Shown: in pieces, positions 6,232-9,561 of the stretch
Position numbering within the stretch: position 1 is the first letter of the stretch
Layout: each line of letters begins with the position of its first letter
Source: Pyrinomonadaceae bacterium
Lineage (GTDB): Bacteria > Acidobacteriota > Blastocatellia > Pyrinomonadales > Pyrinomonadaceae
Assembly (NCBI GenBank): GCA_025929655.1
Contig: JAICPV010000055.1
Span: 1-9,561 of the forward strand
Direction of reading: 5' to 3'
Length of the DNA stretch: 9,561 bases
Program-made: the position numbers and the translations under genes
The notes under the pieces: generated by a model
What the model was told of the DNA's origin: nothing
What the model saw: the letters and a program-made list of their open reading frames with translations, nothing else
Databases searched by the model: none

Positions 6232-6301
6232 GCCCTATTTGTGAAACACCACAGAGCGTTGCTTTGTGTTAACTCAACTGAAATAGATGCCTTTTCAACC
6301 A

Positions 6302-6328
6302 CGGGCGATGCCCGATAGTGTTTTTTTT
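6302..6328 (+). terminator. Possible attenuator/terminator in the leader of the M16-like gene
   Basis: CGGGC-GAT-GCCCG (6302-6314), a perfect 5-bp GC stem, is followed six bases later by eight consecutive T (6321-6328). The gap between stem and T-run is longer than in a canonical terminator and the stem is short. No plus-strand gene ends here, so if real it would act on the M16 leader transcript. Weak prediction. Confidence 0.3.
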
Positions 6329-6357
6329 CGATGCACAATGTCCTCGAAAAATTCAGC

Positions 6358-6398
6358 TGCTAAATTGCCGCCGAACAACACCGAAATGGAATTTAGCA
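6358..6398. repeat. 9-bp inverted repeat upstream of the M16-like gene
   Basis: TGCTAAATT (6358-6366) and AATTTAGCA (6390-6398) are perfect reverse complements separated by 23 bases, ending 42 bases before the ATG at 6441. It could be an operator for a dimeric regulator or a leader hairpin. AT-rich sequence makes chance occurrence possible. Confidence 0.35.
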
Positions 6399-6440
6399 AC
6401 TAAACACGATAACATCTCTCTTTCGCCGCTTTTGTATACG

Positions 6441-7733
6441 ATGCAACCAAGAATTTCGTTCACAAAGCTCGCTGTTTTGAGCTTATATATAGTTATTTCG
6501 GCATTTGTTCCCGCTTTCGGCCAGCCCAATCCGCGTCAGGAAAAGCTTTTGAACGGCCTTCGCGTCCTGATGTGGAGCCAGCCGTCGGCAGGAAATGTAG
6601 CCGTCAAGCTGCGGATCCATTCCGGTGCTGCGTTCGATCAGCAGGAAAAGGAAGGTGCTGTTTGCGCTCTGGCGGAATCGCTCTTCGCGACCAATGAATC
6701 GCGCGAATTCTTCTCCGACGACCTGGGCGGTAGCCTTCGGATCGTTTGCAATTACGATTACGTCGAGATCGCCGCGGACTCGAAGCCGGAATCGTATCTG
6801 ACAATGCTCGAGACGATCGCCGGCGCGGTCTCGAGTCCATTGATAGACCGCCAATCAACCGACGCAGCGAAGGCGAGAGTCGCCGCATTTATCGCCCGCG
6901 AAGAAAAGACGTCGGGTTATGCGGCGGATGTCGCCGTCCAAAAGCGTTTGTTTGGGACGTTTCCCTACGGGCGTCCGGCATATGGAAGCACCGAGTCTCT
7001 AAGGAGAATCGATTTTGCCGATCTGCGTTTCGCGTATGACCGCCTTTTCGGTGCGGATAACGCGACGATCGTTATAACGGGAAACTTTCCGCCGGACGTC
7101 GCTTACCGGGCAATGCGCAGGTATTTCGGGTCCTGGCTAAAGTCCGACAAGAAAATACCTGCGACGTTTCGTCAACCTGAAACTCCCGCGGCCGGAAGCC
7201 AGGTTCTCGAATCTCCGGAAAACGGCGCGGCCGAGATCCGGTACGCAGTGCGCGGTGTTGCAAGAAGCGACCGCGATTTCCCTTCAGCCCGGGTGCTTAC
7301 AAAAATATTGGAGCAGCGGCTCCGCTCCAAAGCCGCTGACGGGCAGCGGGCAAATGTCTGGGTCCGCAATCATTCCAATGTTCTTCCCGGTGCAATAGTG
7401 ATCGGATTCTCTCGAATCCCGGGCGGGATGACGGCCGCCGTAACGAGCGAGCCCCCAAAGCCGGGTACAAACGATGTTGTCGTAAACGCACTGAACGAGA
7501 AGATAACGGATGCCGAATTTACCGCAGCGAAGAACGCCGTTTCTGCCGAGTTCAACCAATACGACGTTGCGACACGCTGGCTGGACGTCGACACGTATAA
7601 ATTACCCGGCGTGAAGGCGGTCCAAAATTCATTCGATTCCGTTTCGCTCGCGGATGTACAGGCTTTTGCAGACAAACTGAAGCTGCAGCCGGTGGCCAGC
7701 GTTGTTTTGCTCGGACAAAAAGCTTCCAATTAA
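6441..7733 (+). CDS. Secreted M16-fold protein lacking the zinc motif (putative pseudo-peptidase)
   Basis: A 430-residue protein of the M16 (insulinase/processing peptidase) fold. Residues 1-28 are a signal peptide (basic start, hydrophobic core about 9-24, cleavage plausible after AFG at 25-27), so the mature protein is periplasmic or exported; no lipobox is seen. The M16 N-domain begins KLLNGLRVLMWSQPSAG (35-51). Where active members have HxxEH this protein reads EGAVCALAESLFAT (71-84), with no His, resembling the inactive B-subunit pattern. The rest follows the M16B layout: FGTFPYGRPAYGSTESLRRI and the DNATIVITGNF strand that closes the first domain, then a second domain. The start at 6441 is chosen because it begins the signal peptide; no Shine-Dalgarno is visible. 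menG begins 5 bases after its stop. Active M16B peptidases often pair with an inactive partner, but no active partner is in the window. Confidence 0.85.
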   Translation: MQPRISFTKLAVLSLYIVISAFVPAFGQPNPRQEKLLNGLRVLMWSQPSAGNVAVKLRIHSGAAFDQQEKEGAVCALAESLFATNESREFFSDDLGGSLRIVCNYDYVEIAADSKPESYLTMLETIAGAVSSPLIDRQSTDAAKARVAAFIAREEKTSGYAADVAVQKRLFGTFPYGRPAYGSTESLRRIDFADLRFAYDRLFGADNATIVITGNFPPDVAYRAMRRYFGSWLKSDKKIPATFRQPETPAAGSQVLESPENGAAEIRYAVRGVARSDRDFPSARVLTKILEQRLRSKAADGQRANVWVRNHSNVLPGAIVIGFSRIPGGMTAAVTSEPPKPGTNDVVVNALNEKITDAEFTAAKNAVSAEFNQYDVATRWLDVDTYKLPGVKAVQNSFDSVSLADVQAFADKLKLQPVASVVLLGQKASN

Positions 7734-7738
7734 AAACG

Positions 7739-8443
7739 ATGGAGCGAACCACGCGCGAGTTGCAGCACGCATCAGCGGTCCGCGAGATGTTTGCCGGGAT
7801 CGCGCCTCGGTACGATCTGCTCAATCATCTTTTAAGTCTCAACATCGACAAGCGCTGGCGCCGCCGCGTTCGGAGCAAATTAAGCGATATCCTGGACGAC
7901 CCCAATGCGATCGTACTCGATGTCGCGTGCGGCACCGGCGACCTATCGATCGAGCTTCAGCACGACGCCAACGCAAGGATCATCGGGACCGATTTTTGCC
8001 GCCCGATGCTCGCGATCGCAGCCGAAAAGGCCGCAACGATCCCGTTCGTCGAAGGCGACGCGATGGTTCTCGGTTTTGCGGACGATTTCTTCGACGCCGT
8101 GACGATCGCCTTCGGCCTGCGCAACCTGTCCAATTTTTCGGACGGGCTTGCAGAGTTTTTTCGCATTCTAAAGCCCGGGGGGAAGCTTGCGGTTCTGGAA
8201 TTCTCTTCGCCGGTCGTTCCGGGATTTCGGTCGATCTTCAATTTTTACTTTTCCAGGGTTCTTCCGAGGATCGGCGGTGCCGTAAGCGGTTCACGAGGCG
8301 CGTACGAGTATCTTCCTGACTCTGTCTCTAAATTCCCCGATCAGAAAAAGCTCGCGGAAATGATGAAGGAGATCGGTTTCGGATCGGTTGGGTTCGAAGA
8401 TCTCACCGGCGGTATCGCTGCGATCCATATCGGTATAAAATAG
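7739..8443 (+). CDS. menG: Demethylmenaquinone/ubiquinone C-methyltransferase MenG (UbiE)
   Basis: A 234-residue SAM-dependent class I methyltransferase that performs the C-methylation step of menaquinone (demethylmenaquinone to menaquinone) and, in organisms that make it, of ubiquinone. All family signatures are visible: YDLLNHLLSLNIDKRW (25-40, first UbiE signature), the SAM-binding loop LDVACGTGDLS (60-70), GTDF...ML (83-91), IAFGLRNL (123-130), RILKPGGKLAVLEFS (142-156) and the second signature YEYLPDSVSKFPDQ (189-202). Length is normal. It starts 5 bases after the stop of the M16-like gene, so the two are probably co-transcribed, although no clear Shine-Dalgarno is seen. No other menaquinone gene is in the window. 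Menaquinone is the more likely product in this type of bacterium, but sequence alone cannot exclude ubiquinone; ubiE is the alternative name. Confidence 0.96.
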   Translation: MERTTRELQHASAVREMFAGIAPRYDLLNHLLSLNIDKRWRRRVRSKLSDILDDPNAIVLDVACGTGDLSIELQHDANARIIGTDFCRPMLAIAAEKAATIPFVEGDAMVLGFADDFFDAVTIAFGLRNLSNFSDGLAEFFRILKPGGKLAVLEFSSPVVPGFRSIFNFYFSRVLPRIGGAVSGSRGAYEYLPDSVSKFPDQKKLAEMMKEIGFGSVGFEDLTGGIAAIHIGIK

Positions 8444-8519
8444 CCGCCGCGTCGCTTGTCCCGCATTCGCATCTGTATTTGCCACGCCTCTGCAATCGGG
8501 CGAAAATGGTTCCGGCTGA

Positions 8520-9500
8520 ATGAAATACAAGCTTCTAAATTTCGCCAGGCGGGCGGCGTTGATGTTCCTGGTGGTATGGACGGTCGTTTCGCTGGTGACG
8601 CTCTTGATCGAATTGGTTCCGGGTTCGCCGGCAACGACGATCCTCGGCGAAACCGCGACAGCAGAGCAGATCGCCAATTTCAACTCTAAACACGGCCTCG
8701 ACCGCCCGGCATTTTTCTTTACTTATTCGTCTGAGACCGGGTTCAACTGGAACGGTTTGAACAACCGTTACGTAGAATATTTCGGCGGACTCCTGCAGGG
8801 CGACCTAGGCCGCTCGTTCCGCACCGACCGGCCCGTACTGGATATGATCCTGGAGCGGTATCCGGCGACGATCCAGCTTGCGTTGGCATCGATGCTGGTC
8901 GCGATCGGCATCGCGCTGCCGCTCGGCGTTCTCGCGGGCCGAAACAAGAACGGGATCGCGGACAACGTCGCTTCATTCGTCGCCCTGCTTGGAATTTCCT
9001 TGCCGACCTTCGTCGTTGGTCCGTTTCTCGTTTACATTTTCGCGATCCAGCTCGGCTGGCTGCGGCCCGGGGGCAGCCTTTACCCGGAAGACATCATCAT
9101 GCCGGCGGTGACGCTGGGTGCCGCGCTTTCGGCGATTCTTACGCGTATGGTGCGTTCGAGCGTGATCGAAGAGTTAGGCGAAGATTATGTCCGCACCGCC
9201 CGTGCGAAAGGTTTATCCGAGCGAACTGTCGTATACAAGCACGTTCTGAAAAACGGGTTGATCCCGGTCGTCACGATCCTCGGCCTGCAGCTCGGCGTTT
9301 TACTCGCGGGCGCGATCATCACCGAAAAGATCTTTAGCTGGCAAGGCCTCGGGCTATTGCTTTTGGAAGACGGGATAGCCAAGCGCGATTACCGCCTCGT
9401 CCAGGGCTGCGTGCTCGTTATCAGTGTGACGTACATTTTGGCGAATTCTTTAACAGACCTGGTGTACCGTCGTTTAGATCCAAGGATCAGATTGTCCTGA
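8520..9500 (+). CDS. ABC transporter permease, DppB/OppB type (peptide/nickel family)
   Basis: A 326-residue inner-membrane permease of the peptide/opine/nickel importer family. The first span is at about 11-33, with the family N-terminal pattern ending LVPGSP (32-37). A periplasmic region follows with YVEYFGGLLQGDLGRSF (84-100), the conserved DppB signature. Further spans lie at about 116-139, 149-176, 191-211, 249-267 and 292-312. The ATPase-coupling EAA loop is EDYVRTARAKGLSERTVVYKH followed by VLKNGLIP (221-249). The terminus LVYRRLDPRIRLS is typical. Length is usual (about 310-340). The substrate (oligopeptide, dipeptide, nickel or other) cannot be read. The gene starts 76 bases after menG, with no clear Shine-Dalgarno, and ends 61 bases before the window edge. 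The expected DppC-type partner, ATPases and binding protein would have to lie outside, beyond the repeat at 9501-9561. Confidence 0.95.
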   Translation: MKYKLLNFARRAALMFLVVWTVVSLVTLLIELVPGSPATTILGETATAEQIANFNSKHGLDRPAFFFTYSSETGFNWNGLNNRYVEYFGGLLQGDLGRSFRTDRPVLDMILERYPATIQLALASMLVAIGIALPLGVLAGRNKNGIADNVASFVALLGISLPTFVVGPFLVYIFAIQLGWLRPGGSLYPEDIIMPAVTLGAALSAILTRMVRSSVIEELGEDYVRTARAKGLSERTVVYKHVLKNGLIPVVTILGLQLGVLLAGAIITEKIFSWQGLGLLLLEDGIAKRDYRLVQGCVLVISVTYILANSLTDLVYRRLDPRIRLS

Positions 9501-9561
9501 TGCCGCAGAAGCCCGACCGTAAGGGAGGGCTAAAGAAGTACGTTATTAGTTTAGCCCTCCC
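9501..9561. repeat. Inverted repeat at right edge, probable partial REP-like element
   Basis: GGGAGGGCTAAA (9523-9534) and TTTAGCCCTCCC (9550-9561) are perfect 12-base reverse complements around a 15-base loop. The left arm is preceded by CAGAAGCCCGACCGTAA (9506-9522), and the right arm runs off the window, so the repeat may extend. There is a nested four-base pairing GCCC (9511-9514) with GGGC (9527-9530). The left-arm motif also resembles 3337-3349. It sits directly after the permease stop; it could also act as a weak terminator, but no T-run is visible. Confidence 0.6.

Larger units (their letters stand above)
6140..6440. other. Divergent intergenic region between the TonB-like and M16-like genes
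   Basis: A 301-base AT-richer gap with no convincing gene. The left half holds the promoter of the TonB-like gene (6204-6231). The right half holds a terminator-like hairpin with eight T (6302-6328) and a 9-bp inverted repeat (6358-6398), both upstream of the M16-like start. The M16 frame is open from 6318, but the extra 41 residues would precede the hydrophobic signal peptide and are not protein-like, so I leave them non-coding. I find no plus-strand promoter that I would defend. Confidence 0.6.

Noticed and set aside
7311..7329. Palindrome-like GGAGCAGCGGCTCCGCTCC
   Set aside because: It lies inside the M16-like coding region and is explained by codon use for Glu-Gln-Arg-Leu-Arg-Ser.
8506..8523. 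Five-codon leader frame (MVPAE) whose stop overlaps the permease ATG
   Set aside because: ATGA overlaps of this size occur by chance and no ribosome-binding site precedes the short frame.

Overview
The window reads as a chromosomal segment of a Gram-negative bacterium with moderate-to-high GC. A TonB-type protein and a secreted M16-fold protein imply an outer membrane. MenG/UbiE implies a quinone-based respiratory chain, and YtxJ suggests bacillithiol thiol chemistry. These traits, a DUF6335-like protein and intergenic palindromes fit Acidobacteriota (Blastocatellia/Pyrinomonadales-like) best. That placement is inference from gene content and style; there is no rRNA or other marker to prove it. 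I see no phage, insertion sequence, CRISPR array, tRNA or rRNA.

Layout. Positions 16-3176 (minus strand) hold a compact three-gene operon: alpha-glucan phosphorylase, a multi-pass membrane protein, then YtxJ. The coding regions overlap by 11 and 8 bases, and a good sigma70-type promoter (3212-3240) precedes the phosphorylase. A short intergenic stretch (3177-3370) with a strong palindrome separates this from a minus-strand macrodomain ADP-ribose-processing gene (3371-3928). Divergent from it are two plus-strand genes: a small four-cysteine zinc-ribbon-like protein (4008-4280) and an acidic DUF6335-like protein (4349-4732). A REP-like hairpin pair and a bidirectional terminator (4788-4819) separate them from a convergent minus-strand gene for an unusual TonB-family protein (4838-6139). 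This protein has an N-terminal zinc ribbon, one membrane span and a Gly-rich linker. A 301-base divergent region follows, with a promoter for the TonB gene and possible leader hairpins for the next gene.

From 6441 on, the plus strand carries a secreted M16-fold protein without the zinc-binding motif, menG/ubiE 5 bases behind it, and a DppB/OppB-type ABC permease (8520-9500). The window ends inside a long inverted repeat that is probably a REP-like element.

Functionally this is mostly housekeeping and envelope biology: glucan mobilisation, thiol redox, ADP-ribose metabolism, menaquinone synthesis and peptide-type import. I do not see a convincing new defence or mobile system. The points most worth a second look are the zinc-ribbon/TonB fusion, the M16 pseudo-enzyme linked to menG, the small zinc-ribbon/DUF6335 pair, and a dispersed palindrome family at intergenic sites.
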